Source: an uncultured Alistipes sp.
Lineage (GTDB): Bacteria; Bacteroidota; Bacteroidia; Bacteroidales; Rikenellaceae
DNA: 64,000 nt
Assembly (NCBI GenBank): GCA_944321175.1
Contig: CALUKI010000029.1
Location: forward strand, 1 to 64,000
Direction of reading: 5' to 3'
Position numbers and translations under genes: made by a program. Within the stretch, counting starts at the first letter, position 1. Each line of letters starts with the position of its first letter. Shown here piece by piece: positions 48,554 to 59,400 of this stretch. A model generated the notes under the pieces. That model saw only the letters and a program-made list of their open reading frames with translations. It made no database searches and was not told the origin of the DNA.

Positions 48554-48979
48554 ATGCCGAAACTCCTGTTGAAAACAGCCGCAACGCTCAACTTTCTGCT
48601 CGCAGCCGGACACCTGCTCTGTCTTTTCCGGCTCGATGCCGCGTTCCGGCTCTACCGTATCGAACCGTTCATGGATCGGCTGGCCGCCTGCTGGCCGCCG
48701 TTACCCGGTTTGATCACCGTCGGTGTCGCCTGTGGCCTGGCACTCTGCGCCCTGTATGCCCTGTCGGCCGCCGGGACGATCCGGCCATTGCCCCTGTTGC
48801 GCCCCGCCGTTTATACCATCGGTACGCTGTTCCTGTTGCGGGCCCTCGGCGGAGCAGCAGCGTTCATCCGTAACGGAACCTTGACCCCGGCCGAACTTGC
48901 CGCAACCGTCATCGCCGGCACGATCGGCACGCTCTACCTGGCCGGCGGCATCCGAACCTTTCAAACCCCACGCTCATGA
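48554..48979 (+). CDS. Small four-helix membrane protein
   Basis: A 141-residue integral membrane protein with about four hydrophobic segments, starting LLLKTAATLNFLLAAGHLL. No family recognised with confidence. The first helix and the RLYRIEPFMDR loop look like those of small uncharacterised bacterial membrane proteins. It is embedded in an operon: nine bases after rarA, and its stop overlaps the start of the phosphoesterase gene (ATGA). Confidence 0.7.
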   Translation: MPKLLLKTAATLNFLLAAGHLLCLFRLDAAFRLYRIEPFMDRLAACWPPLPGLITVGVACGLALCALYALSAAGTIRPLPLLRPAVYTIGTLFLLRALGGAAAFIRNGTLTPAELAATVIAGTIGTLYLAGGIRTFQTPRS

Positions 48980-49491
48980 AACGCATCGGACTGATTTCCG
49001 ACACACACGGAACATTCGACGAAACCCTGCAACGCTTTCTTGCCGACGTTGACGAGATCTGGCATGCCGGCGACATCGGATCGCTGGAACTCTCGGATCG
49101 CATTGCGGCCTTCAAGCCGCTGCGGGCCGTGTGCGGCAATACCGACGGCGGGGTGATGCGCCGTGTCTGGCCGCTGGTCGATTTTTTCCGGTGCGAGGAG
49201 GCGACCGTGCTGATGACGCACATCGGCGGATATCCCCGCCACTATGACCCCCGCATCCTGCAACGGCTCCAGTCGGCACGTCCGACCCTCTTCATTGCAG
49301 GGCATTCGCACATCCTGCGCATCATGTACGATCCGGTCTATCAACTGCTGCATCTCAATCCGGGCGGAGCCGGAAACTACGGCATCCACAAGGTACGCAC
49401 GGCCTTGCGGTTCGTCGTCGATGGCTCCGAAGTACGCGACATGGAGATCGGCGAATGGCCCCGCACGGCAAATTTCACGGGACAGGGCTGA
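48976..49491 (+). CDS. YfcE/MJ0936-type metallophosphoesterase
   Basis: A 171-residue cytoplasmic two-metal phosphodiesterase. The metal-ligand motifs are in order: LISDTHG, HAGDIGS, VCGNTDG (Asn ligand), LMTHIGG and IAGHSHIL. Size and order match the YfcE/MJ0936 family, which cleaves phosphodiesters such as bis-pNPP in vitro; the natural substrate is not known. Overlaps the preceding membrane protein gene by four bases. Confidence 0.92.
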   Translation: MKRIGLISDTHGTFDETLQRFLADVDEIWHAGDIGSLELSDRIAAFKPLRAVCGNTDGGVMRRVWPLVDFFRCEEATVLMTHIGGYPRHYDPRILQRLQSARPTLFIAGHSHILRIMYDPVYQLLHLNPGGAGNYGIHKVRTALRFVVDGSEVRDMEIGEWPRTANFTGQG

Positions 49492-50192
49492 AACGGAAGC
49501 GCTTCATCCGGCAGCGGCCCGGCCGGATCATCCTGTCCGTATTTCGGGAAAAGTCCGCCCGTCTCCTTATGCCGCGCCGCATGAACGATCGGGCTGCCGG
49601 CCCGTTGCTTTCCGATTTCACCTGTTGCACTCCAATTCCGCCTGCAGTGTCCCCAATTCAGTCGTTGCACTCCAAAACCGGCATCGCAATCCAAACTGCT
49701 GGCTCCCCGACTCCGCCTGCCATGCCCCCCATTCCGCTGCCGTTCCTTCCAAACTAACCCCGCCGGCGGCACTCCCTCCCCTCCAAAAAATTCCGCCTGC
49801 TGCGGGAAATACGACCGCACGGAGCAGCACGATATTGCGGTTTGCCCCCGACGGCAGCGAAGCATGCGGCATGAAGGCAAGGAAACGGCCCGAAAAACGG
49901 ATCAGGCCCAGGCCCGACACTTTTTTTCCGCCATTCACCCCTCCTCCCCTCCTGCGTGTCTTTTATGCCTGCCTGCTTGTTTTATACCATATTATATATG
50001 CAATTCGTCTCCGTATCCTCTTCGTGCACCCGCAAGGAGGATTCCATATCAACATTTTGTCAACATTGAATCAACATATCAACAACCTGGGTTGCGCATC
50101 TTCGAATCTGATAGATTTTCAAATTTCATAAGCATACACAATAACACCTCGCTGTTCCGCGTTCTTTCGGCGAATTATCAGACGAAAAAGAT
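49492..50192. other. Gene-free stretch with degenerate 21-bp repeats
   Basis: No gene supported in 700 bases. From about 49620 to 49760 the sequence is a degenerate tandem repeat of about 21 bp, seen best on the minus strand as units such as TTGGAGTGCAACAGG, TTGGGGACACTGCAGGCGG and TTTTGGAGTGCAACGACTG. The part before the next gene is AT-rich and contains several ATCAACA motifs (50047-50087), but no clean TAnnTTTG was found. Confidence 0.5.
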
Positions 50193-52637
50193 ATGCAGAC
50201 CAAGATTTCAAAGACGCTCGAAGGGCTTATCGCCCGAACGGCGTTCGACGCATCGAAGCAAGGAGCAACCCGCTGGTTGAAAGATCGCCTGCTGCTCGAA
50301 ATGATTCGGGAAGAGGGATCGTTGGCCTACCAACTGTTGTCGTCCCGGCTCATGGACTGGGAACTCTATCAGGTGCGCCTGCGCATCGAACGCGACATCC
50401 AACACAAGGACAACACGCCGGAGGAGGATCCGGAAGAATTCTATATCCGTTTCGCCGAAGAGCTGCGCAATCGTTATCGCACCGAACGAAGCATCTCTAC
50501 GGCACATGCCCTGCACCACATCATCAGCGACGGGCAGACGATCGGCGCCCGCGTGCTGGAGATGTACCACCTCTCGGCATCCGTCATCGACGGGGAGATC
50601 CGCCGGTTGACCGCCACTGATGAACCCCGTGCAGAAATACACGTTCAGCTGCCCGATTACGACGAGGAAAACCGCAGGAACGGCGGGAACAGCCGCCTGC
50701 TCGACAAATTCGGAGTCGATCTGACCCAACAGGCCCGCGAAGGGAAAATCGATCCCGTCATCGGCCGCGAACGCGAAATCGAACGTGTCGTGCAGATCCT
50801 CACCCGCCGCAAAAAAAACAACCCGATTCTCATCGGTGAAGCGGGCGTCGGAAAAAGCGCCATCGTCGAAGGGCTCGCACTGCGCATCGCAACGGGCGAC
50901 GTACCCAGCACCATTGCTGAAAAACGGCTCTACTCGCTCGACGTCGCATCGCTCGTGGCCGGCACGAAATTCCGGGGCGAATTCGAAGAGCGCATGCAAC
51001 AACTGCTCGATGAACTGCGCCGGACCGATGATGCCATCCTCTTCATCGACGAGATACACACCATCGTCGGGGCAGGCTCCACACAGGGCAGTCTCGACAC
51101 GGCAAACATGCTCAAACCGGCACTCGCGCGCGGCGAACTGCAGACCATAGGCGCCACGACGCTCGACGAATACCGCGAAAACATCGAACGCGACGCAGCG
51201 CTCGAACGGCGCTTCCAGCGCGTACTCGTCGAGCCGACGACCCGTCAGGAGACACTCCAGATCCTCCGCAACATCGCCCCCCGCTACGAAGCGCACCACA
51301 AAGTCCGCTATACGGACGAGGCGCTCGAAACATGCGTGGCACTTGCAGACCGCTATATTACCGACCGCTTCTTCCCCGACAAGGCCATCGACATCCTCGA
51401 TGAAGCGGGATCGCGCATGCATCTGCACACGGCACGCGAACCCGAAAGCCTGCGCGCGGCAGAGACGGAACTCTCCACACCCCGCGAACAGCGGCGGCAA
51501 GCCATCCGGCAATTCGTCCGTGAACAGGCTGCAGAAGCCCGACTGCGCGAACCGGCACCGAAACAACGGCTCAACGAGCGACGGGCCGAATGGCGGCGGC
51601 CCGACTGCCATCCGGCCGAAATCGGGCCCGTACAGATCGCCGAAGTCATCACGGCGATGACCGGAATCCCCATCGAACGGATCTCGGCGAACGAACGCAG
51701 CCGGCTGCACGGATTGAAAGAGTACCTCTCGTCCCATGTCATCGGACAGGAGACCGCCGTAGAGAAGGTTACCCGCTCGATTCTGCGTTCGCGCGCAGGT
51801 CTCAAGGATGAAAACCGCCCCATCGGCGTCTTTCTCTTCGTAGGACCGACGGGCGTAGGAAAAACCCTGCTGGCAAAGGAGCTCTCCAAATGGCTTTTCG
51901 ACGAACGGCGCGGCCTGATCCGGCTCGACATGAGCGAATACGGCGAGAAACACAACGTTTCGCGGCTCATCGGCTCCCCGCCCGGATATGCCGGATACGG
52001 CAGGGGCGGGCAGCTTACCGAAGCCGTACGCCGACGGCCCTACGCCGTCGTGCTCTTCGACGAGATCGAAAAGGCCCATCCCGAAGTCTTCAACACCCTG
52101 TTGCAGCTCTTCGACGAAGGACACCTCACCGACGGGTCGGGACGCACGGTAGATTTCCGCAACACGGTTCTCATCATGACCTCAAACGCCGGCTCCCGTA
52201 CCGCCGTAGAACGGGCCGCACAGGTCGGCTACTCCACCTCGGCGAAAAACGCCGCGGAACAGGCCGTCCCGCAGGCCGAATACCGCAAGGCACTCGAACG
52301 GAGCTTCCCGCCGGAGTTCCTCAACCGCGTGGACGACATCGTCGTCTTCCGCATGCTCACGCGCGGCGACGTCGAACGGATCGTCGAACTGGAACTGCAA
52401 CAGCTGCTCGCCCGCACCCGACAGCTGGGATACAGGGTGGAGATCTCGCCCGAAGCAAAACGACGCCTCGCAACAATGGGATATGAAGCCCGCTACGGCG
52501 TAAGGTCGCTCAAACGGACCCTCTCCGACAACATCGAAGAACCCCTCTCGGCTCTTATCGTCGACGGGCGTATCGACGAAGGAGGGAAGGTGCGGATAAT
52601 CCCGTCGAAAAAAGGGGTCGCGCTCCGCGTAGCCTGA
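50193..52637 (+). CDS. ClpC-type ATP-dependent unfoldase
   Basis: Hsp100/Clp ATPase of 814 residues. An N-terminal Clp domain (residues about 1-140) precedes the first AAA+ module with Walker [14 protein letters not shown] near residue 215, Walker [16 protein letters not shown] and the pore loop [14 protein letters not shown] short middle domain follows. The second AAA+ module has Walker [33 protein letters not shown] and the D2 domain ([16 protein letters not shown]). It probably delivers proteins to ClpP. The second pore loop reads [13 protein letters not shown] instead of the usual GYVGYDEGGQL, an unusual change. Single-gene unit by spacing. Confidence 0.9.
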   Translation: MQTKISKTLEGLIARTAFDASKQGATRWLKDRLLLEMIREEGSLAYQLLSSRLMDWELYQVRLRIERDIQHKDNTPEEDPEEFYIRFAEELRNRYRTERSISTAHALHHIISDGQTIGARVLEMYHLSASVIDGEIRRLTATDEPRAEIHVQLPDYDEENRRNGGNSRLLDKFGVDLTQQAREGKIDPVIGREREIERVVQILTRRKKNNPILIGEAGVGKSAIVEGLALRIATGDVPSTIAEKRLYSLDVASLVAGTKFRGEFEERMQQLLDELRRTDDAILFIDEIHTIVGAGSTQGSLDTANMLKPALARGELQTIGATTLDEYRENIERDAALERRFQRVLVEPTTRQETLQILRNIAPRYEAHHKVRYTDEALETCVALADRYITDRFFPDKAIDILDEAGSRMHLHTAREPESLRAAETELSTPREQRRQAIRQFVREQAAEARLREPAPKQRLNERRAEWRRPDCHPAEIGPVQIAEVITAMTGIPIERISANERSRLHGLKEYLSSHVIGQETAVEKVTRSILRSRAGLKDENRPIGVFLFVGPTGVGKTLLAKELSKWLFDERRGLIRLDMSEYGEKHNVSRLIGSPPGYAGYGRGGQLTEAVRRRPYAVVLFDEIEKAHPEVFNTLLQLFDEGHLTDGSGRTVDFRNTVLIMTSNAGSRTAVERAAQVGYSTSAKNAAEQAVPQAEYRKALERSFPPEFLNRVDDIVVFRMLTRGDVERIVELELQQLLARTRQLGYRVEISPEAKRRLATMGYEARYGVRSLKRTLSDNIEEPLSALIVDGRIDEGGKVRIIPSKKGVALRVA

Positions 52638-52762
52638 GCGCCGGAACAACCCTCACGCGTAGCACGGCCCTGCAGCCCGCTCCGGACCGCGTTGCGCGGT
52701 TCCCGATTCGGGCCGGCGAGCAGATTTTCCCGATTTTTTCGAGGGAATCCCGATTGTTTTTC

Positions 52763-52770
52763 TACCTTTG
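52763..52770 (+). promoter_or_regulatory. Promoter -7 element of coaD
   Basis: TACCTTTG with T-rich sequence before it, 21 bases before the coaD ATG. Confidence 0.6.
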
Positions 52771-52791
52771 CCCTAACATTGGTCACCGAAG

Positions 52792-53259
52792 ATGAAAACA
52801 GCTCTCTTCCCCGGATCGTTCGACCCCTTCACGCGCGGGCACGAAGCCATCGTCGAAAAGTCGTTGCGGCTGTTCGACCGGCTCGTCATCGGAATCGGAA
52901 GCAACCTCTCCAAACAGGGGCTGCTGACCCTCGAAAACCGCAAACGGCTCATCGAAGACCTCTACGCCGGCGACCCGCGCGTGGAAGCAATCGTCTATAA
53001 AGGGCTGACCGGCGATTTCGCTCAGGAGATCGGGGCCGCAGCCGTCATTCGCGGCGTACGGAACACCACCGATTTCGAGTACGAACGCACGATGGCCGCG
53101 ACCAACCGCCGGCTCTATCCGGAAGTGGTGACCGTCATGCTCTTCACGCCGCCCGACGTGGCCGACATCTCCTCCTCGACCGTACGCGAAGTCCTCGGAT
53201 TCGGCCGCTCCGTAAAGGAGTTCCTGCCGCAGGGCATCGAACTGGAAAACTATCTGTAA
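52792..53259 (+). CDS. coaD: Phosphopantetheine adenylyltransferase
   Basis: Transfers AMP to 4'-phosphopantetheine, the penultimate step of coenzyme A synthesis. The 155-residue protein has the nucleotidyltransferase motif [16 protein letters not shown] with its His, the substrate segment [17 protein letters not shown], and the second nucleotide motif [13 protein letters not shown]. Length is that of bacterial CoaD. It is the first gene of a unit with lpxD, a thioredoxin lipoprotein and ruvC. Confidence 0.96.
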   Translation: MKTALFPGSFDPFTRGHEAIVEKSLRLFDRLVIGIGSNLSKQGLLTLENRKRLIEDLYAGDPRVEAIVYKGLTGDFAQEIGAAAVIRGVRNTTDFEYERTMAATNRRLYPEVVTVMLFTPPDVADISSSTVREVLGFGRSVKEFLPQGIELENYL

Positions 53260-53296
53260 ACCGAATCGCATCCATACCGAACTAAAACGAAACGTT

Positions 53297-54337
53297 ATGA
53301 TGGAATTTACGGCCGAAATGATCGCCGGCCTGCTCGGCGGCGACATCGTCGGCGACAAAAGCGCCAAAGTGCACACCGTCTCTTCGATCGAAGAGGGGAA
53401 AGCGGGTTCGATGGCTTACCTCGTCAATCCGAAATACGAGCCCTACCTCTATACGACAGGGGCTTCGATCGTACTGGTCGATCGGTCGTTCTCACCCCGG
53501 CAGGAGGTTCGTGCGACACTGATCCGCGTCGATGACGCCGGTGCCTGCCTGCTGCGCCTGCTGGAGATGTACAACGCCGCAAAGCCGCAAAAAACAGGGA
53601 TCTCCGACCGCGCCTCCATCTCGTCCGGCGCCGTCGTCGGCGAGGCCTGCTATGTGGGCGATTTCGCCGTCATCGAAGCCGGCGCAAGGATTGGCGACCG
53701 CTGCCAGATCTATCCGCAGGTCTATATCGGCGACAACGTCACCATCGGCGACGGGACGAAGATCTATCCGGGGGTGAAGATCTATGAGGGATGCCGCATC
53801 GGCAGCCGCTGCATTCTCCATGCCGGAGCGGTAATCGGCGCCGACGGGTTCGGATTCGCCCCCAATGCCGACGGCGGTTTCGACAAGATCCCGCAACTGG
53901 GGAACGTCATCATCGAAGACGACGTGGAGATCGGCGCCAACACCTGCATCGACCGGGCCAAAACCGACTCGACGATCATCCGCCACGGCGTGAAACTGGA
54001 TAATCTCATTCAGGTGGGACACAACGTGCAGATCGGTGAAAACACCGTTTCGTCGGCACAAATGGGAATTGCCGGCTCCTCGAAGGTGGGACGCAACTGC
54101 TTTCTCGCCGGCCAGGTGGGCATTGCCGACCATATCGTCATCGGCGATCGCGTGAAAATCGGTTCGCAGAGCGGCATCGACAAGAACATCCCCGACGATG
54201 AAGTCCGGATGGGAACTCCGGCATTGCCGGGCCTGAAGTTCCATCGTTCGAACGCCGTCTTCCGCAACCTTCCGGAACTGCAGCAGCGCGTCAACGCATT
54301 GGAGAAGGCGCTGAAACAACTCATGGAACAGCAATAA
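53297..54337 (+). CDS. lpxD: UDP-3-O-acylglucosamine N-acyltransferase
   Basis: Adds the second acyl chain in lipid A synthesis, in the cytoplasm. The 346-residue protein has an N-terminal uridine-binding domain ([20 protein letters not shown]) and a left-handed beta-helix of hexapeptide repeats ([20 protein letters not shown]). It also has the LpxD motif [10 protein letters not shown], and the active-site His region [14 protein letters not shown]. The C-terminal helix ends [10 protein letters not shown]. Two adjacent ATG codons (53297 and 53300) are equally possible starts. Confidence 0.95.
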   Translation: MMEFTAEMIAGLLGGDIVGDKSAKVHTVSSIEEGKAGSMAYLVNPKYEPYLYTTGASIVLVDRSFSPRQEVRATLIRVDDAGACLLRLLEMYNAAKPQKTGISDRASISSGAVVGEACYVGDFAVIEAGARIGDRCQIYPQVYIGDNVTIGDGTKIYPGVKIYEGCRIGSRCILHAGAVIGADGFGFAPNADGGFDKIPQLGNVIIEDDVEIGANTCIDRAKTDSTIIRHGVKLDNLIQVGHNVQIGENTVSSAQMGIAGSSKVGRNCFLAGQVGIADHIVIGDRVKIGSQSGIDKNIPDDEVRMGTPALPGLKFHRSNAVFRNLPELQQRVNALEKALKQLMEQQ

Positions 54338-54359
54338 CGACTTGAAAAACAGAAAGCAT

Positions 54360-55415
54360 ATGAAACGAATCGCATGGGCGGCAATGCTGCTCGCCACGGG
54401 GGCCTGCACCTCCACAGGGTACAAAATCACAGGAGATATCGACGAACTCGATGCGGAATATGTCTATCTGATCCACTACGACGGCAATATCAACGTGCTC
54501 GATTCGGCGAAGGTGGAGAACGAGACATTCGCGTTCAGGAAGAGGGCGCTCGAACAACCGCAGATCGCCTATCTGAGTACCGACAAGGAGCAGCCTTTCG
54601 CCCGCATCTTCCTTGAAAACGGAACGATCGAACTGGGCGGCGACTTCATCAACAACAACGGCGTCACCGTCGGCGGCACACCTGCCAACGACCAGATGCA
54701 GGCGTTCAACATATGGGCTGCGGACTTCGGCGACGCCTACAACATTACCGAAAATCCCGACGACCGGGAGCGCTTGCTCGATCAATACAGGCAGCAGATG
54801 GAGGAGAAGGTCGCCCAGAACCGCGACAACATTTTCGGCATGGTGCTTTTCCTTGAGAATGCCGACGCCTTCTACACGCCGCAGGAGATCCTCGACGGCA
54901 TCGCCGCATTCCCCGATGAATGGCAGCAGCGGCCCGAAATGGGCGAGCTGCGGCAGAAGGCCGAAAAACGGCTTCGCGTAGCCGAAGGACAGCCCTATAC
55001 GGAGATCTCGGCACCGAATGCCGAGGGCGAAACCGTAACGCTCAAGTCGGTCATCGAGAAGAAGCAGAACAAATATGTGCTTGTCGATTTCTGGGCGTCG
55101 TGGTGCGGCCCCTGCATGGGCGAAGTGCCCTATCTGACGGCCGATTATGCGAAATACCACAGGAAAGGATTCGAAATTTACGGCGTATCGTTCGACACCC
55201 AGCGCGAAAACTGGCTCGAAGCCATCGAGAAAAACAGGATGGAGTGGATACAGGTAAGCGATCTTGCCGGATTCCAATGTCCCGCCGGCGAAGCATACGC
55301 CGTACAGAGCATCCCGTCCAATTTCCTGATCCGCACCTCCGACGGCAAGATTGTCGCCACGCAGCTGCGCGGGGAGGAGCTGGGAGAAAAACTCGAAGAA
55401 CTGCTTGGAGAATAA
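54360..55415 (+). CDS. TlpA-like thioredoxin lipoprotein with DUF4369-type N-terminus
   Basis: A 351-residue envelope protein. A short signal, MKRIAWAAMLLATGAC, suggests lipidation at the Cys. Residues about 25-130 form a DUF4369-type beta domain (YKITGDIDELDAEYVYL); a helical linker follows. The C-terminal 140 residues are a thioredoxin fold with VLVDFWASWCGPCMGEVPYL and the cis-proline region VQSIPSNFLI. It probably reduces disulfides in exported proteins or in cytochrome assembly. Located between lpxD and ruvC. Confidence 0.9.
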   Translation: MKRIAWAAMLLATGACTSTGYKITGDIDELDAEYVYLIHYDGNINVLDSAKVENETFAFRKRALEQPQIAYLSTDKEQPFARIFLENGTIELGGDFINNNGVTVGGTPANDQMQAFNIWAADFGDAYNITENPDDRERLLDQYRQQMEEKVAQNRDNIFGMVLFLENADAFYTPQEILDGIAAFPDEWQQRPEMGELRQKAEKRLRVAEGQPYTEISAPNAEGETVTLKSVIEKKQNKYVLVDFWASWCGPCMGEVPYLTADYAKYHRKGFEIYGVSFDTQRENWLEAIEKNRMEWIQVSDLAGFQCPAGEAYAVQSIPSNFLIRTSDGKIVATQLRGEELGEKLEELLGE

Positions 55416-55438
55416 TTTTCCGACGAAACGACGGCAAA

Positions 55439-56065
55439 ATGGCCCGACCGAACGAAGAGTCCTACCGCATCATGGGGATCGACCCCGGCACCAACTACAT
55501 GGGATACGGTGTCATCGAGGTCGCGGGACGTTCGTTGCATTCTGTGGTCATGGGAGCCCTCGACCTGCACAAGCTCGGCGATCCCTATGTGAAGCTGCGG
55601 CATATTTTCGATCGCGTGGGCGCCCTCATCGATGCGTACGATCCGCGCGAAGTCGCGCTCGAATCGCCGTTTTTCGGAGAGAATGTCCAGAGCATGCTCA
55701 AGCTGGGCCGTGCACAGGGCGTAGCGATGGCCGCTGCGCTCTGTCGCGGCCGGCTCGTTTTCGAATATGCCCCGAGCCGGATCAAGCAGTGCATCGCGGG
55801 AGGCGGGTCGGCCTCCAAGGAGCAGGTGGCCGCAATCGTCACACGGACGCTCAAGATCGATTACACCCCCCGGAAATTCGATGAAACCGACGGCATGGCC
55901 GTAGCATTGTGCCACTACTACATGTCGCACAATCCGCTCAATGACGCACTTGGCGAGGAACGCTTCAAAGGATTGGGCGGAGGCCGAAAAGCCGTGTCGC
56001 CGCGCGGAAGCTCCTCATGGGAGAAATTCCTCCGCGAACACCCCGAACGAAAAATCGAGCCCTGA
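55439..56065 (+). CDS. ruvC: Holliday junction endonuclease RuvC
   Basis: Cuts Holliday junctions in homologous recombination as a dimer. The 208-residue protein keeps all four catalytic acids: Asp15 (MGIDPGTNYMGYG), Glu75 (VALESPFFGENVQ), Asp148 and Asp151 (FDETDGMAVALCHYY), with the spacing of E. coli D7, E66, D138 and D141. It is about 35 residues longer than E. coli RuvC, by a C-terminal Ser/Arg-rich tail. No ruvA or ruvB is nearby. Confidence 0.95.
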   Translation: MARPNEESYRIMGIDPGTNYMGYGVIEVAGRSLHSVVMGALDLHKLGDPYVKLRHIFDRVGALIDAYDPREVALESPFFGENVQSMLKLGRAQGVAMAAALCRGRLVFEYAPSRIKQCIAGGGSASKEQVAAIVTRTLKIDYTPRKFDETDGMAVALCHYYMSHNPLNDALGEERFKGLGGGRKAVSPRGSSSWEKFLREHPERKIEP

Positions 56066-56343
56066 TTCGCACATTCGCACCTCCGGAAAATCAGCAGAAG
56101 CATCCTGTCCTGTCAGTCAACCGACACAAATACACGTTCTTACGGAGTTTCGAATACATTTTCCGATTCGGTCTGCGGCGGCCGGGTGCGTGCAACCGCC
56201 AGCGATTACATTCCGTAATACAAAGCGTCGGATAAACTATAAATCGTAACCAAAACACGCCTTTCCGCAATTCTTTATCATTCAACAAGAAAAAACTCCC
56301 AAAAATCCGGCCTTAAGAAAGAGAGAGTATGAAAAAAAATAGC
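56066..56343. other. Non-coding stretch before the SusC promoter
   Basis: No gene, hairpin or repeat of note. It becomes AT-rich towards the promoter; an A run of nine (56334-56342) lies just upstream of the -7 element. Confidence 0.5.
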
Positions 56344-56351
56344 TATCTTTG
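56344..56351 (+). promoter_or_regulatory. Promoter of the SusC/SusD operon
   Basis: TATCTTTG after an A run, leaving a leader of about 130 bases before susC. A long untranslated leader is common for SusC genes in this phylum and can host regulation by antisense RNA; none was seen directly. Confidence 0.65.
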
Positions 56352-56485
56352 TCGGCTGCATGGAGCACTATTGTGAGCCTTGAAGAGCGGGAAACGGCCG
56401 ATGCGAATGATGCCGCAGGGCCGTCCCGCACGGATTGTCAACAGAACGGAACAAGACGGAAATAAATATTAACTAAGTTTTGCGC

Positions 56486-59400
56486 ATGAGAAAATTTTTA
56501 CTTTTGCTCGTATTCACTTTGGGCAGCGTCGTCGCGACTTTCGCTCAAATGAAAATTTCGGGAAAGGTCGTCGATGCCGAAGACGGACAACCGATCATCG
56601 GAGCGACGGTCATGGTGGACAATACCACAATCGGTGTCGCCACACTTCTCGATGGCACCTATGTGTTGCCTATTCCTGCCTCCGCAGGTGAAAACCCGGT
56701 AGTGAGATTCTCCTATGTGGGCTATGAAGACCAGGTGGTACCGGTAGGCGAACAGCAGGTCATCAACGTAAAATTGAAGAAATCCGCAGACGTCATCGAA
56801 GAGGTGGTCGTAACGGGTTTCAAAAACGCAAAAAAAGAGAGTTTTACCGGATCTTCCGTCAAGATCTCGGCCGATGACGTCGCAATCGCCGGCGTCACGG
56901 ACGTGAGCCGCATGCTCGAAGGTCAGGTTGCCGGTGTCTCGGTACAGAACGTATCGAGCACGTTCGGCAGCGCCCCGAAAGTCCGTATCCGTGGTGTGAC
57001 GTCGCTCAGCGGTGAGAACAAACCGTTGTGGGTTGTCGATGGCGTCGTACTCGAAGACGTGGTCAACATCTCCAACGACCAGTTGTCGTCGGGTGACCCC
57101 ACGACCCTGCTGGGTTCGTCGGTGGCCGGTCTGAACTCATCGGATATCGAGACCTTCGATATTCTGAAGGACGCCTCCGCAACGGCCCTTTACGGTGCCC
57201 GCGCCATGAACGGCGTCGTGGTGATCACCACCAAGAAAGGTAAAAAAGGTGCGCCGCGAATCAGCTATACCGGCAACTTCACCATCCGCACCAAGCCGCG
57301 TTACTCGAACTACGATATTCTGAACTCCGCCGACCAGATGGCCATCACATCGGAAATCGCCCGCAAAGGACTGCTCAACGAAAGCATCCTCAACGCTTCG
57401 AGCTACGGCCCCTACGGTCTGATGTGGAAAGCCATCACGACTTACGACAGCTCGACCGGCAAATTCGGACTGCTGAACACCCGTGCCGCCCGCGAGAGCT
57501 TCCTGCTCAAATACGCCAAGGCCAACACCGACTGGTTCGACCTGCTCTTCACGCACAACCTGCAGCAGGAGCACTCGCTGAGCATCTCGACCGGTACCGA
57601 GAAATCCCGCACCTACGCTTCGATCAGCTTCCTGCGCGACGACGGATGGTCGGTAGCAGACAACGTCAGCCGCTATACGCTGAACTTCCGCAACGACTAC
57701 GACGTCAGCGACAAGATCTCGGTGGGCGTGCAGGCCGTCGCATCACTGCGTATGCAGGAGGCTCCGGGTTCGTACTCGCGAAAGATCAACAGCGTAACGG
57801 GTGAATGGTCGCGCGACTTCGATATCAACCCCTTCAGCTATGCCCTCAACACCTCGCGTGCGGTACGCCCCTACGACGATGAAGGCAACCTGGAATACAT
57901 CCAGATGAACTACGCTCCGTTCAACATCTTCAACGAGCTGGAGAACAACAAGATCGAATTGAACGTAATGGATGCCAAAGTACAGGGTGAATTCAACTGG
58001 TCGATCCTCAAGGACCTGAAGTTCAACTTCACGGGCGCCCTTCGTTATGTGAAGAGCGATCAGCTGCACAAAATCACCGAGGACTCGAACGTCGCCAACG
58101 CCTACCGCGCAGCCGACAACTCGACGATCCGCCAGAACAACCCCTACCTGTGGCACAACACGGAGGATCTCAATGCCGAACCGATCGTCGTGCTGCCTCT
58201 GGGCGGTTTCTATAACACGGACAACTACCGCATGCTCAACTACGACATCCGTTACTCGCTCAACTACAACAAGACGTGGGACGGAGCGCACATGCACGAG
58301 TTGAATGCACTGGCCGGTATGCAGATCAAATACACCGACCGCCGCATCACCTCTTCGACACAGCCCGGTTACCAATATAAAATGGGCGGCGTCGTCTATA
58401 ACGATCCGAACTTCTACAAGATGATGGCCGACCGTCAGACACCGCTCTATTCGGCCACCGAGCAGTTCGACCGCTTTGTGGCCATGTATGCCAACGCCGA
58501 CTACTCGTTCGACCGCAAGTACTCGTTGTCGGCTACGATCCGTTACGACGGTTCGAACAACCTCGGTAAAAGCACCGCAAAACGCTGGTTGCCCACATGG
58601 AACTTCGGTGCCAAGTGGAACATCCAGAACGAAGAGTTCATGGTAAATGCACAGGAGTGGGTCGATGTCCTGAGCGTCCGTCTGAGCTACGGTCTGACGG
58701 CCGCCATGCCGCCCACGTCGAACGCCGCCGTCGTCTATTACAACGAGCAGACGTTCAACCCCGGCCACTCCGAGAACCAGATTTATATCGGTGCTCTGGC
58801 GAACTCCGACCTGACCTGGGAGAAGAGCTATCAGTTCAACGCCGGTGTCGATGTCACGCTCTTCAACAACCGGATGAACTTCTCGTTCGACTACTTCAAC
58901 CGCAAAGGTTTCGACCTGATCGCAACGGTCAAGACCTCGGGTATCGGCGGCGAATACTGGAAACACGCAAACTACGCCGACCTCGACTCGCACGGCTACG
59001 ACATCACGCTGGGCGGTTCGTTCATCCGCACGAAGGATTGGACATGGTCGGCAAACTTCACGCTGGGCTACACCTGGAACCAGATCAAGAATGCCCGCAA
59101 CCTGACGCAGACCAACGAATTGATCCGCAATGAAGGCGGCAACAAAAACGGCTATCCCGTCAACAGCCTCTTCTCGATTCCTTATGTGGGACTCGATCCG
59201 GAGACCGGTATTCCGCTTTTCATCAACGAAAAGGGTGAGGTGACGAAAGATATCGACAAACAGGGTACCGACAACGATTACCTGATCTACGAAGGACAGG
59301 TCGATCCCAAATGGACGGGCGGTTTCAATACGACGGTCCGCTACAAGAACATTTCGCTGAACGCCTTCTTCACCTATCAGGCCGGCAACGTAATCCGTCT

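Noticed and set aside
49618..49938. A 106-codon minus-strand frame over the 21-bp repeats
   Set aside because: No start context, signal or family similarity; its heptad-like look follows from the repeat period.
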